DNA of 55,968 nt from a candidate division KSB1 bacterium. GTDB taxonomy: Bacteria > Zhuqueibacterota > Zhuqueibacteria > JANLFK01 > Oleimicrobiaceae. Location of the stretch: the NCBI GenBank assembly GCA_034506335.1, contig JAPDPR010000016.1:1-55968 (forward strand), read 5' to 3'. Positions within the stretch are counted from its first letter, which is position 1. Each line of letters begins with the position of its first letter. The notes beneath the pieces are model-generated. The model had not been told where the DNA came from. It made no database searches and worked only from the letters and a program-made list of their open reading frames with translations. The translations under genes were made by a program, and so were the position numbers. Shown piece by piece: positions 43,696 through 52,108 of the stretch.

Positions 43696-44841
43696 ATGGA
43701 GCTCCTCTTCAAGCTCGTACGCACGACCGGCTTCGCTCACGTGGAAGTCGGCAACTTGCTGATGATTGTGGTGGGTTGTGTAGCGCTCTATCTGGCCATT
43801 GCCAAAAAGTATGAACCCCTGCTGCTCGTGCCCATTGGCTTCGGCATCATTGTCGGCAACATGCCCTATGCCCCGGGTTTGCCCTTGGGCGTATACGACA
43901 CGGTAAGTAACGGTTACCCGCAAAATAGCGTGTTCAGCCTCATCTACTACGGTGTCACCTCGGGAGTTTTTCCGCCCCTCATCTTTCTCGGGATCGGCGC
44001 CTTGACCGATTTTTCCTCGCTGATTTCCAACCCCAAATCGGTCCTTCTGGGGGCTGCCGCCCAGCTTGGGATTTTTGTCACCTTTTTTGGCGCCATCTGC
44101 TTGGGCTTCAGTACCAAGGAGGCGGCTTCCATTGGCATCATCGGCGGAGCAGACGGTCCTACCTCCATTTTTCTTGCCTCCTTGTTGGCACCGCACTTTC
44201 TCGGCCCCATTGCCATCGCCGGGTACTCGTACATCGCGCTAGTACCTCTCATTCAGCCGCCGATCATGCGTCTTCTGACCACCCGCAAGGAGAAGGTGAT
44301 TCGCATGAAGCCCCCACGCCCGGTAAGCCAACGGGAAAAGGTCATCTTCCCCGTCGTCGTGCTCCTGGTGGCGGCCTTGGTCGCGCCGGGCTCGCTGCCT
44401 CTGGTGGGCATGCTCATGCTTGGCAATATCCTCAGAGAGAGTGGGGTAACAGGCCGGCTGGCTAAGACTGCCGGCACGGCTCTCCTGGATATCTGCACCA
44501 TCCTGCTTGCTTTCTCGGTGGGTGCGAGCACGCAGGCGCGCGTGTTTCTCACCCCCAAGTCGCTGGGAATATTCGCTCTTGGCCTGTTCTCGTTTATCGT
44601 CGCCACTGCGGGCGGCGTGCTCTTTGGCAAGCTCATGAGCGCTCTATCCAAGGAGCCGGTTAATCCGCTCATCGGCGCAGCGGGTGTATCGGCAGTGCCG
44701 GACTCGGCACGCGTCGTGCATCTCTTCGCGCAGCGCTACGACCGCGACAACCATCTGCTCATGCACGCCATGGCACCCAACGTGGCAGGAGTCATCGGCT
44801 CGGCAGTGGCGGCCGGTGTCTTCATGGGTATCTTCCGTTGA
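43696..44841 (+). CDS. mmdB: Na+-translocating methylmalonyl-CoA decarboxylase beta subunit
   Basis: The integral membrane pump of 381 residues, about nine to eleven helices, which decarboxylates carboxybiotin and exports Na+. Family signatures are GIIVGNMPYAPGLP, YYGVTSGVFPPLIFLGIGALTDFSSLISNPKSVLLGAAAQ (with the Na+ site Asp), SIGIIGGADGPTSIFLAS, GLPLVGMLMLGNILRESGVTGRL-type PLVGMLMLGNILRESG, and GAAGVSAVPDSARVV. The Na+-coordinating Asp in GADGPT is present. The product makes the cluster energy-conserving rather than only anabolic. No terminator is evident after it. Confidence 0.94.
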   Translation: MELLFKLVRTTGFAHVEVGNLLMIVVGCVALYLAIAKKYEPLLLVPIGFGIIVGNMPYAPGLPLGVYDTVSNGYPQNSVFSLIYYGVTSGVFPPLIFLGIGALTDFSSLISNPKSVLLGAAAQLGIFVTFFGAICLGFSTKEAASIGIIGGADGPTSIFLASLLAPHFLGPIAIAGYSYIALVPLIQPPIMRLLTTRKEKVIRMKPPRPVSQREKVIFPVVVLLVAALVAPGSLPLVGMLMLGNILRESGVTGRLAKTAGTALLDICTILLAFSVGASTQARVFLTPKSLGIFALGLFSFIVATAGGVLFGKLMSALSKEPVNPLIGAAGVSAVPDSARVVHLFAQRYDRDNHLLMHAMAPNVAGVIGSAVAAGVFMGIFR

Positions 44842-44873
44842 ACAGAAGGCTGAACGAAGAAGGAGGCGAATGG

Positions 44874-46487
44874 ATGCTGAGTAGGCGGACCATCCAGCTG
44901 GTTGGGGTCTTGCTCCTTGTTGCTTTGGCCCGTGAGGGGCTCGCGTGCACCAATTTTCTGATCACCAAAGGTGCCACGGCCGATGGCTCAACCATGATCA
45001 CCTACGTCGCCGACTCGCATGAACTGTACGGCGAACTCTACTACGCTCCGGCTGCCAGCCATCTTCCGGGGAGTTGGCTGGACGTGTACGAGTGGGACAC
45101 CGGGAAATACTTGGGTAAGATCCGGCAAGTCCCCCGAACCTACGCGGTGGTGGGGAATATGAACGAACACCAGGTCGCGATCGGCGAGACGACCTGGGGC
45201 GGACGTGAGGAGCTCCGCGATCCAAAGGGCATCCTCGACTATGGGAGCCTGATGTACATCGCCCTCCAGCGCGCCACTACTGCCCGCGAGGCAATCAAGG
45301 TGATGACCGAGCTCGTGGCTGAGTACGGCTACTGCAGCTCCGGCGAGTCGTTCTCCATTTCGGACCCCAACGAGGTCTGGATCATGGACATGATCGGCAA
45401 AGGGCCGGAAAACAAGGGCGCCGTATGGGTGGCACGTCGCGTGCCCGATGGGTACATCACAGCCCACGCCAACTACCCGCGCATCCGCCGCTTCCCCCTC
45501 AACGACAAAGAAAACTGCCTCTACGCCAAGGACGTGATATCCTTTGCGCGGGAGAAGGGCTACTTCAGTGGCAAGGATGAGGACTTTAGCTTTGCCGAGG
45601 CGTACGCGCCGGCTGACTTTGGCGCCCTGCGCTTCTGCGAGGCACGGGTGTGGAGCTTCTTCCGCCGCGCGGCACCGAGTCAACAATTTTCTATGGACTA
45701 TGTCCGCGGGGACGTGAAGGCCGAGCCCCTGCCCATCTGGATCAAACCGGACAAGAAGCTCACCGTGCGCGACGTCATGGAGCTGATGCGCGACCACTTC
45801 GAAGGCACCGAGTTCGACCTGTCCGTGGGCGTGGGCGCCGGACCGTATGGGCTCCCCTACCGCTGGCGACCGTTGACCTGGATGGTGGACAGCGTGCGCT
45901 ACTTCAATGAGCGAGCCATCTCCACGCAGCAGACGGGGTTTTCTTTCATCGCCCAGGCCCGCTCTTGGCTGCCCAACCCAGTCGGCGGCGTACTCTGGTT
46001 CGGCGTGGATGATACCTACAGCACCGTCTATGTGCCCATCTATTGCGGCATCACAGATGTCCCTCGAAGCTACGCCGTGGGCACCGGCTCCTTTGACCAG
46101 TTCACCTGGGATTCGGCTTTTTGGGTGTTCAATTTTGTGGCTAACTATGCCTACTCCCGCTACTGCGACATGATCAAGGACATCCAGAAAGTACAGCGAG
46201 AGTTGGAAGGAAAGTTCATAGCCGCACAACCCGAGGTCGAGAAGGCTGCGCTGGCTCTTTACCAAACCTCACCCAGGCTCGCGGTCGATTACCTGACCCA
46301 ATACTCCGTTCGCCAAGCCGAAGATACTGTAGCACGGTGGAGGAAACTGGGGGAGTTTCTCATCTACAAGTACCTCGATGGCAATGTGAAGGACGAACAC
46401 GGCCATGTGAAACACCCCGGGTACCCGGAGAGCTGGTACCGGCAGATCGTGCGGGACAGCGGGGACCGCTACCGCGTGCCGCAGTGA
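44874..46487 (+). CDS. Secreted C69-family dipeptidase (PepD-like)
   Basis: An N-terminal-nucleophile hydrolase of 537 residues. The signal peptide ends just before Cys25 (REGLA|CTNFLITKGATADGSTM), so cleavage exposes the Cys that starts catalysis, as in C69 dipeptidase A. Other family blocks are TYAVVGNMNEHQVAIGETTWGGRE, LMYIALQRATTAREAIKVM, SFSISDPNEVWIMDMIGKG, NYPRIRRF and YDTYSTVYVP-like DDTYSTVYVPIYCG. It probably degrades peptides in the periplasm. The ATG at 44874 has AAGGAGG seven bases upstream; a TTG-start extension of 12 codons is rejected. The lipobox-like GLAC could alternatively make it a lipoprotein, but that would block the nucleophile. Confidence 0.88.
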   Translation: MLSRRTIQLVGVLLLVALAREGLACTNFLITKGATADGSTMITYVADSHELYGELYYAPAASHLPGSWLDVYEWDTGKYLGKIRQVPRTYAVVGNMNEHQVAIGETTWGGREELRDPKGILDYGSLMYIALQRATTAREAIKVMTELVAEYGYCSSGESFSISDPNEVWIMDMIGKGPENKGAVWVARRVPDGYITAHANYPRIRRFPLNDKENCLYAKDVISFAREKGYFSGKDEDFSFAEAYAPADFGALRFCEARVWSFFRRAAPSQQFSMDYVRGDVKAEPLPIWIKPDKKLTVRDVMELMRDHFEGTEFDLSVGVGAGPYGLPYRWRPLTWMVDSVRYFNERAISTQQTGFSFIAQARSWLPNPVGGVLWFGVDDTYSTVYVPIYCGITDVPRSYAVGTGSFDQFTWDSAFWVFNFVANYAYSRYCDMIKDIQKVQRELEGKFIAAQPEVEKAALALYQTSPRLAVDYLTQYSVRQAEDTVARWRKLGEFLIYKYLDGNVKDEHGHVKHPGYPESWYRQIVRDSGDRYRVPQ

Positions 46488-46520
46488 GACGAGATTGTGG
46501 CTTTTTGATGCGGAGGGAGC

Positions 46521-46796
46521 ATGAGTTCGATCTCCGTCACCCACAACCCTTCGGCAGAAACTCTGGAAAAGCTGGGTGTGAAAAACTGGCCCATCTGGAC
46601 AAAAGAGGTCTCGGAGTTCCCCTGGTTCTACGACGAAAAGGAGACCTGCTACTTCTTGGAGGGCGAGGTAACCGTCATCCCAGAAGGGGGTGACCCGGTC
46701 ATCATCCGCAAGGGCGACCTTGTGGTCTTTCCGCAAGGAATGTCCTGCACATGGAAAATCCACAAGGACGTCCGCAAGCACTACAAGTTTGGATGA
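46521..46796 (+). CDS. Small cupin-domain protein
   Basis: A 91-residue single-domain cupin of the EutQ/DUF861 type: TKEVSEFPWFYDEKETCYFLEGEVTVIPEGGDPVIIRKGDLVVFPQGMSCTW. The first cupin motif holds only Glu and Tyr ligands in ETCYFLEG, and no His pair, so metal binding is doubtful. The function is unknown; such proteins are often standalone sugar- or amine-binding domains. AGGGAGC precedes the ATG. The 140-bp gap to the next gene carries a short CCCTCT/AGAGGG palindrome and no T-run. Confidence 0.8.
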   Translation: MSSISVTHNPSAETLEKLGVKNWPIWTKEVSEFPWFYDEKETCYFLEGEVTVIPEGGDPVIIRKGDLVVFPQGMSCTWKIHKDVRKHYKFG

Positions 46797-46936
46797 GACC
46801 AATAGAGGACGGATTTCCCTTTCCCTACTGACACCCTCTCCAGAGGGAACCCGAACGGCTGAGACGGATTCCCTCGTGGCGGACCCTGGCTCTCCCCCTT
46901 TGGCATGGAGGGAAGGACTGCGAGGCGAGCACAAGT

Positions 46937-49162
46937 GTGACCATAGCCAACATGGCCAAGGAACAATTGCCCATCTATCTCGACTATAACGCCACCACAC
47001 CCATCGATCCACAGGTGGCGCAGGCGATGCAGCCGTACATCAATCGCCACTTTGGCAATCCATCGAGCGCGCACGCCTTTGGTGTGGCAGCGAAAAAGGC
47101 GGTGGAACATGCTCGGACGCAGGTGGCCGCAATGCTCGGCTGCCGCCTGGAAGAAGTCGTCTTCACCAGCGGTGGCACCGAGTCGAACAATATGGCCATC
47201 ATTGGCGTGGCCTATGCGTATCGTGCGAAGGGGAACCACATCATCACCAGTCAAATTGAGCACCCTGCGGTGCTCGAAGTTTGCCGCTTTCTGGAAAGCC
47301 AAGGATGGGTGGTTACTTACCTGCCTGTGGACGAGTACGGACTGGTGGATGCCGCTACACTCGAGGAAGCTATCACGCCACAGACCGTGCTTGTGAGCAT
47401 CATGCACGCCAATAACGAAGTGGGCACCATAGAGCCCATTGCGGCTCTCGCCGAGGTTGCCCATCGCCACGGCGTGCTAGTGCACACTGATTGCGCGCAG
47501 TCAGCGGGCAAGATTCCGGTAAAGGTGGACGAGTTGGGGGTTGACCTCCTTTCGATTGCCGGACACAAGCTGTATGCGCCCAAGGGGGTGGGTGCGCTGT
47601 ACGTACGCACCGGGGTCAATCTGGCAAAGGTCATGCATGGGGCGGGGCAGGAACTGAACCGTCGGCCCGGCACGGAGAATGTCATCGAAATCGTCGGGCT
47701 GGGCGAGGCGTGCGCGCTGGTGGAGGAGAACCTTCCTGCGTACGCCGAGCAGATGCGCGCCACGCGCGACCGTTTGGAGACGGGACTCAAAGAGCGTCTC
47801 CCTGATCTGCGCGTGCACGGCCATCCAGAGCAGCGCTTGCCGAACACCTCAAGCCTCGGGTTCCCGGGGCTTGAGGCGGGTACCATCCTTGCGGAGCTGA
47901 CCGGCGTGGCTGCCTCTGCTGGGGCTGCGTGCCACAGCGAAAGCGTGGAGATTTCCCATGTGCTCCGCGCCATGGGCGTGCCGTCCCACTATGCGGTGGG
48001 CACCATTCGCTTTTCCACCGGCCGGCATACGACCGCTTCCGAGATTGACCGCGCCATTGAGCACATCGTCTCGGTCGTGGAACGCCTGTCCGCACGAGCG
48101 CCCGCGGCGGTCACTTTGAGTGAAGGAATTCGTCTCACGCACTTCACCCACGGGCTCGGCTGCGCTTGCAAACTCCGGCCGCAGCTTCTCGAACAGGTTC
48201 TGCGGAGCATGCCTTTGCCCACTGACCCCAACGTCCTTGTTGGCCCGGAGACCTCCGACGACGCAGCGGTGTACAAAATCGACGACCGCACCGCCGTTGT
48301 GCAAACAGTGGACTTTTTCACGCCGGTGGTGGATGACCCATACCAGTTCGGCGCCATTGCCGCAGCCAATTCGCTGAGCGACATCTACGCCATGGGCGGC
48401 AGACCACTTTTTGCTCTCAATGTGGTTGGCTTTCCCAGCAATCGCCTACCCATAGAGGTCTTGCAAGAGATCTTGCGCGGCGCCACATGGGTTGCTGAGC
48501 AGGCGAGCATCGCTATCATCGGGGGACATACGGTGGACGACACCGAACCCAAGTTCGGCCTGGCAGTCACTGGCGTCATCGCCCCGGATGCCATCATTAC
48601 CAACCGCGCAGCGCAACCCGGCGACGTGCTGATCCTGACCAAACCGATCGGTACCGGGATTCTTTCCACGGCCCTCAAGCAAGGATTGCTGTCGAAGGAC
48701 CAGGAGCAGATGCTCTTCCGCACGATGGTCGAGCTCAATCGCGCAGCGGCGGAGGCCATGCGGGCGGTGGGCGTCCATGCCTGCACCGACATCACCGGTT
48801 TCGGGCTGCTGGGCCATCTTTTGGAGATGATGAATGGCTCGCACACCTCAGCGGAGCTCCATGCCGCCGAGGTGCCCATACTGCCGGGCGTGGTCGAGCT
48901 GGGAGTCGCGGGCGTGGTGCCTGGTGGAACCAAAGACAACGCCCGATTCACTGCGCCGCAAGTAAGGTATGCCGCGCACATCTCCGAGATTCAGCGCCTG
49001 GTGCTCAACGACGCCCAGACCTCGGGCGGGCTGCTCATTGCCGTCCCTGAGGCCCGTGCGGAGCGCCTTTTGGAGCAGTTAAAGAGCCGTGGCGTAACCA
49101 GTGCGACCACTGTGGGCCGCGTGTGTCACCGCGATGAAAAGGCAGTTATCACAGTGCGGTAA
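46937..49162 (+). CDS. selD: Fused NifS-like cysteine desulfurase/selenocysteine lyase and selenophosphate synthetase
   Basis: One frame of 741 residues joins two enzymes. Residues about 11-390 are an aminotransferase-V desulfurase: LDYNATTPIDPQVAQAM, FTSGGTESNNMAI, HANNEVGTIEP, PLP Lys211 in SIAGHKLYAPKGVG, NRRPGTENVI and the nucleophile Cys332 in GAACHSES. Residues about 397-741 are SelD: IRLTHFTHGLGCACK with Cys409, Cys411 and Lys412 equivalent to E. coli Cys17, Cys19 and Lys20, GPETSDDAAVY, FGAIAAANSLSDIYAMGG, GHTVDDTEPKFGLAVTG and TDITGFGLLGH. The likely role is to release selenium from selenocysteine (or sulfur from cysteine) and pass it directly to selenophosphate synthesis. The GTG at 46937 (GAGG 11 bases ahead) or ATG at 46952 starts it. 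No selA, selB or tRNA-Sec is in the window. Confidence 0.93.
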   Translation: MTIANMAKEQLPIYLDYNATTPIDPQVAQAMQPYINRHFGNPSSAHAFGVAAKKAVEHARTQVAAMLGCRLEEVVFTSGGTESNNMAIIGVAYAYRAKGNHIITSQIEHPAVLEVCRFLESQGWVVTYLPVDEYGLVDAATLEEAITPQTVLVSIMHANNEVGTIEPIAALAEVAHRHGVLVHTDCAQSAGKIPVKVDELGVDLLSIAGHKLYAPKGVGALYVRTGVNLAKVMHGAGQELNRRPGTENVIEIVGLGEACALVEENLPAYAEQMRATRDRLETGLKERLPDLRVHGHPEQRLPNTSSLGFPGLEAGTILAELTGVAASAGAACHSESVEISHVLRAMGVPSHYAVGTIRFSTGRHTTASEIDRAIEHIVSVVERLSARAPAAVTLSEGIRLTHFTHGLGCACKLRPQLLEQVLRSMPLPTDPNVLVGPETSDDAAVYKIDDRTAVVQTVDFFTPVVDDPYQFGAIAAANSLSDIYAMGGRPLFALNVVGFPSNRLPIEVLQEILRGATWVAEQASIAIIGGHTVDDTEPKFGLAVTGVIAPDAIITNRAAQPGDVLILTKPIGTGILSTALKQGLLSKDQEQMLFRTMVELNRAAAEAMRAVGVHACTDITGFGLLGHLLEMMNGSHTSAELHAAEVPILPGVVELGVAGVVPGGTKDNARFTAPQVRYAAHISEIQRLVLNDAQTSGGLLIAVPEARAERLLEQLKSRGVTSATTVGRVCHRDEKAVITVR

Positions 49163-49163
49163 G

Positions 49164-50048
49164 ATGGGCCTGAACAGGATGGCCTTTTCGACAAAGGCCC
49201 CCATTCCGGGCCAGACGTTGCAAAAGCACCCGCTGCTCTCGCCGGAGCAGGTCATCGACTTCCGCCGACTCATCTTGTCCTACTATGAGGCGCACGGCCG
49301 CGATCTGCCCTGGCGACGAACCGAGGACCCGTACTGCATCCTAGTCTCCGAGGTGATGCTGCAGCAGACTCAAGTGGAGCGGGTGCTGCGGGCGTACCCT
49401 GCATTCATTGCCAGATTCCCATCCCTGCATGCGCTCGCCAAGGCAACAGTGGCAGAGGTCCTGGCAGCCTGGCAGGGCCTGGGCTACAATCGCCGCGCCC
49501 TTGCCTTGCAACGTACCGCGCATCTGCTCGTGGAAAACCACGGTGCAACAGTCCCGCCAAACGAGTCCCTGCTAGCCTCTTTGCCAGGCATCGGGCGCGC
49601 CACCGCGGGCTCAATTTGTGCGTTTGCCTTCAACATGCCTACGGTCTTTGTGGAGACCAACATCCGGACGGTGTTCATCCACTTTTTCTTCCCTGGCCAA
49701 ATGCCGGTGCGAGATGTGGAAATTCTGCCCCTGGTGGATGCGACCCTGGATCGCACCAATCCCCGGCGTTGGTATTCGGCCCTCATGGACTATGGGGTGA
49801 TGCTAAAAAAGACCCACGGTAATGCCTCTCGGCGTAGTCTTTCTTATCGGCGCCAAAGTGCGTTTGAGGGGTCTGACCGACAGGTACGTGGGCAGATCCT
49901 GCGGTTGTTGGTTGGCAGCCGCAAATGGACCCTGCGTGCTCTCGCTGCCGAGCTGGGCCAATCCGAGGAACGTGTGGCCCGCATTGCGGATGCATTGGCA
50001 CGCGAGGGCTTTGTCACTCGCCAGGACGGCGTGATCCGCCTTCGCTGA
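49164..50048 (+). CDS. MutY/Nth-like HhH-GPD DNA glycosylase lacking an Fe-S cluster
   Basis: A 294-residue base-excision glycosylase: RDLPWRRTEDPYCILVSEVMLQQTQVERV carries Glu63, matching MutY Glu37, and LPGIGRATAGSICAFAF is the helix-hairpin-helix. The segment VFVETNIRTVFIHFF sits where MutY has the catalytic Asp (usually LDGNVKRV), so Asp is replaced by Glu164. Only two Cys exist (58 and 152), so the four-Cys iron-sulfur loop is missing. The last 60 residues resemble a winged helix (RQVRGQILRLLVGSRK; ERVARIADALAREGFV) rather than MutY's NUDIX-like domain. Annotation as A/G-specific adenine glycosylase is common, but activity is uncertain. It starts 1 base after the fusion ends; another ATG is at 49179. 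Confidence 0.78.
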   Translation: MGLNRMAFSTKAPIPGQTLQKHPLLSPEQVIDFRRLILSYYEAHGRDLPWRRTEDPYCILVSEVMLQQTQVERVLRAYPAFIARFPSLHALAKATVAEVLAAWQGLGYNRRALALQRTAHLLVENHGATVPPNESLLASLPGIGRATAGSICAFAFNMPTVFVETNIRTVFIHFFFPGQMPVRDVEILPLVDATLDRTNPRRWYSALMDYGVMLKKTHGNASRRSLSYRRQSAFEGSDRQVRGQILRLLVGSRKWTLRALAAELGQSEERVARIADALAREGFVTRQDGVIRLR

Positions 50049-50147
50049 CGGCAATCGCATGTGGGCCAAGCAATAGAATCGCCAGGTAGCTTAAAGAGGG
50101 ACAAACAACAATCGTTGGGAATCACAACCTAACAGGAGGGGAAAACC

Positions 50148-51041
50148 ATGAGCAAGTCTATTTCTGCCCGGCGTTTTGCCCTATGGAGACACAGTCGCGA
50201 GGCGGTGCGTTTTGCAGCATTAACCTTTCTCGCTGGAGGACTAGTTGGAGGTTGCGCGGCGCTCAAGACAATGGGGATCAAGGAACCGACTGCCACGGTG
50301 CGGGGTGTGCGACTCACCTCGCTTTCCTTTGACCAGGTGGGGCTGACTGTGCAGGTGGCAGTGCAAAACCCAAATGCCGTCTCGGTCTCCCTGGCTGGTT
50401 ATGACTATGAATTGAAAATGGGCGACGTTCCCCTTCTCTCTGGGCTGCAGGAGCAAGCGGTGGCTATCCAGCGCAAGGCCGAAAGCGTCGTCGATATTCC
50501 CGTTACGCTGCGTTTCGCCGAGCTATTCGAGAAGCTACAAACCGTAGCCCAGCAAGACAGCGCCGACTTGGGGCTGGCCGCCAACCTGTGGGTTGATCTG
50601 CCGGTACTCGGACGCACCAAGCTGCCCATTAAAGCGCACCACAGAGTGCCTGTGCTCAAACTGCCCGCATTGAGCATTGAAGGCATCCGCGCCAAGATGG
50701 TGGGCCTTACAAGCGCCGAGATAGGTCTCCAAGTGCGGGTCCACAATCCCAATTCCTTGGGTTTCAACATCAGCCGGTTGAGCTATGCGCTCACGCTCCA
50801 TGACAAGGTCCCGGCCAACGGACTGCTTCAGAACTTGCAATTGCCTGCACACGGCGCTGCGGAGTTTACTCTGCCCGTGACGGTTGACGTGGTCAAGGTA
50901 GGCCAAGCGCTCTTTTCGACCCTCACCTCAAAGCAGCCGCTGAAGTACGACTTGAAAGCAGACGTGGTGATGGGCACGGGACTCGACCTGCTCCGCGAGG
51001 CCTCGCTCCACCTGACCCACAGTGGGCAGATCGCGCCCTGA
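50148..51041 (+). CDS. LEA14-like lipoprotein with two WHy domains
   Basis: A 297-residue predicted lipoprotein. After a basic N-terminus and LAGGLVGGC (Cys36), it has two tandem late-embryogenesis-abundant type 2 / WHy units: VRGVRLTSLSFDQVGLTVQVAVQNPNAVSVSLAGYDYEL, and SAEIGLQVRVHNPNSLGFNISRLSYAL. The repeated NPN motifs are the hallmark. Water-stress or desiccation roles are known for plant LEA14; the bacterial role is unknown. AGGAGG lies eight bases before the ATG at 50148. The neighbour ubiE starts 22 bp downstream. Confidence 0.82.
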   Translation: MSKSISARRFALWRHSREAVRFAALTFLAGGLVGGCAALKTMGIKEPTATVRGVRLTSLSFDQVGLTVQVAVQNPNAVSVSLAGYDYELKMGDVPLLSGLQEQAVAIQRKAESVVDIPVTLRFAELFEKLQTVAQQDSADLGLAANLWVDLPVLGRTKLPIKAHHRVPVLKLPALSIEGIRAKMVGLTSAEIGLQVRVHNPNSLGFNISRLSYALTLHDKVPANGLLQNLQLPAHGAAEFTLPVTVDVVKVGQALFSTLTSKQPLKYDLKADVVMGTGLDLLREASLHLTHSGQIAP

Positions 51042-51062
51042 GCAGAGCCGGCGCACATTGTC

Positions 51063-51824
51063 ATGGGTCACGTGGCAAGCAGCTCTTGGCCCAACAGTGG
51101 GGAGGCCGGAGCGCCGGCAGGCCTTTTTCCGCTCATTGCGCGGCGGTATGACCTCCTGAACCGCATCATTTCCTTTGGCCAGGACTTGCACTGGCGGAGG
51201 CTTGCTGCCGCGCGCTGTATGCCACTGACCCAGGGCCGCGTTTTGGACGTGGCCACTGGGACGGGCGACCAGCTTTTGGCTTTGGCAAGAGTGCTGGACC
51301 CAGGCTGTCAATTGGTGGGCCTGGATAGCTGTAGCACCATGCTCGGGCGGGCTCAAGAGAAAATTTCCCGCCAATATGGGCGAGCTTCCATCTATCTTTG
51401 CCGTGCGGAGGCGCTCAATCTGCCATTTCGCGACGGCTCGTTTGCGGCGGTGACGATGTCGTTTGCCATCCGCAACTTCCCGCAGCGTCTCCGCGCGCTA
51501 TCCGAAGCGCGCCGGGTGCTCATCCATGGCGGGCGCTTGGTCATACTCGAGGCCAGCGTTCCCGACAACGGCTTCGTGCGGCTCCTCTTTCGTGCCTACT
51601 GTCGCTTCATACTGCCACTTTGCGCCGGTATGCTCTCCGGCCACTTTGCCGCCTACCGCTACCTGTGCGACTCGATCTTCCACTTTCCTCCCCCAGACGA
51701 GTTCCGTGCCCTCCTGAGCAAGGCCGGCTTCACCCCCCTCCAGGAGGAAAGCTTCAGTCTGGGCGCCGCGCGCCTGTACCTAGCGCTAACGGCCCCAGAC
51801 CAACCAAAAGGTTTTTCCCCTTGA
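51063..51824 (+). CDS. ubiE: Demethylmenaquinone/ubiquinone methyltransferase UbiE/MenG
   Basis: A class I AdoMet methyltransferase, 253 residues, for the last methylation of menaquinone (C-2) or ubiquinone. Landmarks are IARRYDLLNRIISFGQDLHWRR, AdoMet motif I VLDVATGTGDQLLALA, GLDSCSTMLGRAQEK, and the family block AVTMSFAIRNFPQRLRALSEARRVL, GGRLVILEASVPDN. An anaerobe with menaquinone is the likely host, so MenG is favoured. The last residues (PDQPKGFSP) are variable. It lies just after the LEA14-like gene. Confidence 0.9.
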   Translation: MGHVASSSWPNSGEAGAPAGLFPLIARRYDLLNRIISFGQDLHWRRLAAARCMPLTQGRVLDVATGTGDQLLALARVLDPGCQLVGLDSCSTMLGRAQEKISRQYGRASIYLCRAEALNLPFRDGSFAAVTMSFAIRNFPQRLRALSEARRVLIHGGRLVILEASVPDNGFVRLLFRAYCRFILPLCAGMLSGHFAAYRYLCDSIFHFPPPDEFRALLSKAGFTPLQEESFSLGAARLYLALTAPDQPKGFSP

Positions 51825-51900
51825 TAATGACGCAGGATTTTGATAAAATGGTAAGCGTCATGTATTTCGCCGCTTGAGATAGCACCTGCCTCATTTCTGG

Positions 51901-52040
51901 GAAAGGTGAAGGTCGGGAGGGACGTCACGCCGAAAAGGCTGCTGCGCTCAATGGCTTGCTCACAGCCGAGCGAAGAACCTTCAGCCCGCCTGACCCTCTA
52001 CGGCAGAGGTCGGCGAAGCCAGCGCCGTGCGGGCTAAGGC
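51901..52040. ncRNA. Structured intergenic region, possible RNA element
   Basis: In the 284-bp gap between ubiE and the asparaginase gene, two adjacent long-range helices are visible. TGAAGGT (51907-51913) pairs with ACCTTCA (51977-51983), enclosing the hairpin CGCTC-aat-GGCT/AGCC-GAGCG (51945-51972). AGCCCGC (51983-51989) pairs with GCGGGCT (52029-52035), enclosing CCTCT/AGAGG (51995-51999, 52005-52009). I do not match it to RNase P, tmRNA, SRP, 6S, or a known riboswitch. It could be an mRNA leader, a repeat element or a small RNA on either strand; the fold is only by eye. Confidence 0.4.
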
Positions 52041-52108
52041 GGACTGAGGGCCCCGCGCTCTCGACCAGATGGGGCTTTCGGTAACTCGCAACTGACAGTT
52101 GGACTAAG

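Noticed and set aside
46797..46936. CCCTCT/AGAGGG palindrome as terminator after the cupin gene
   Set aside because: Short stem with a very tight loop and no T-run.
46937..49162. Selenocysteine (in-frame TGA) in SelD or elsewhere
   Set aside because: The SelD position uses Cys codons and none of the genes here is interrupted by TGA at a Cys-like position.
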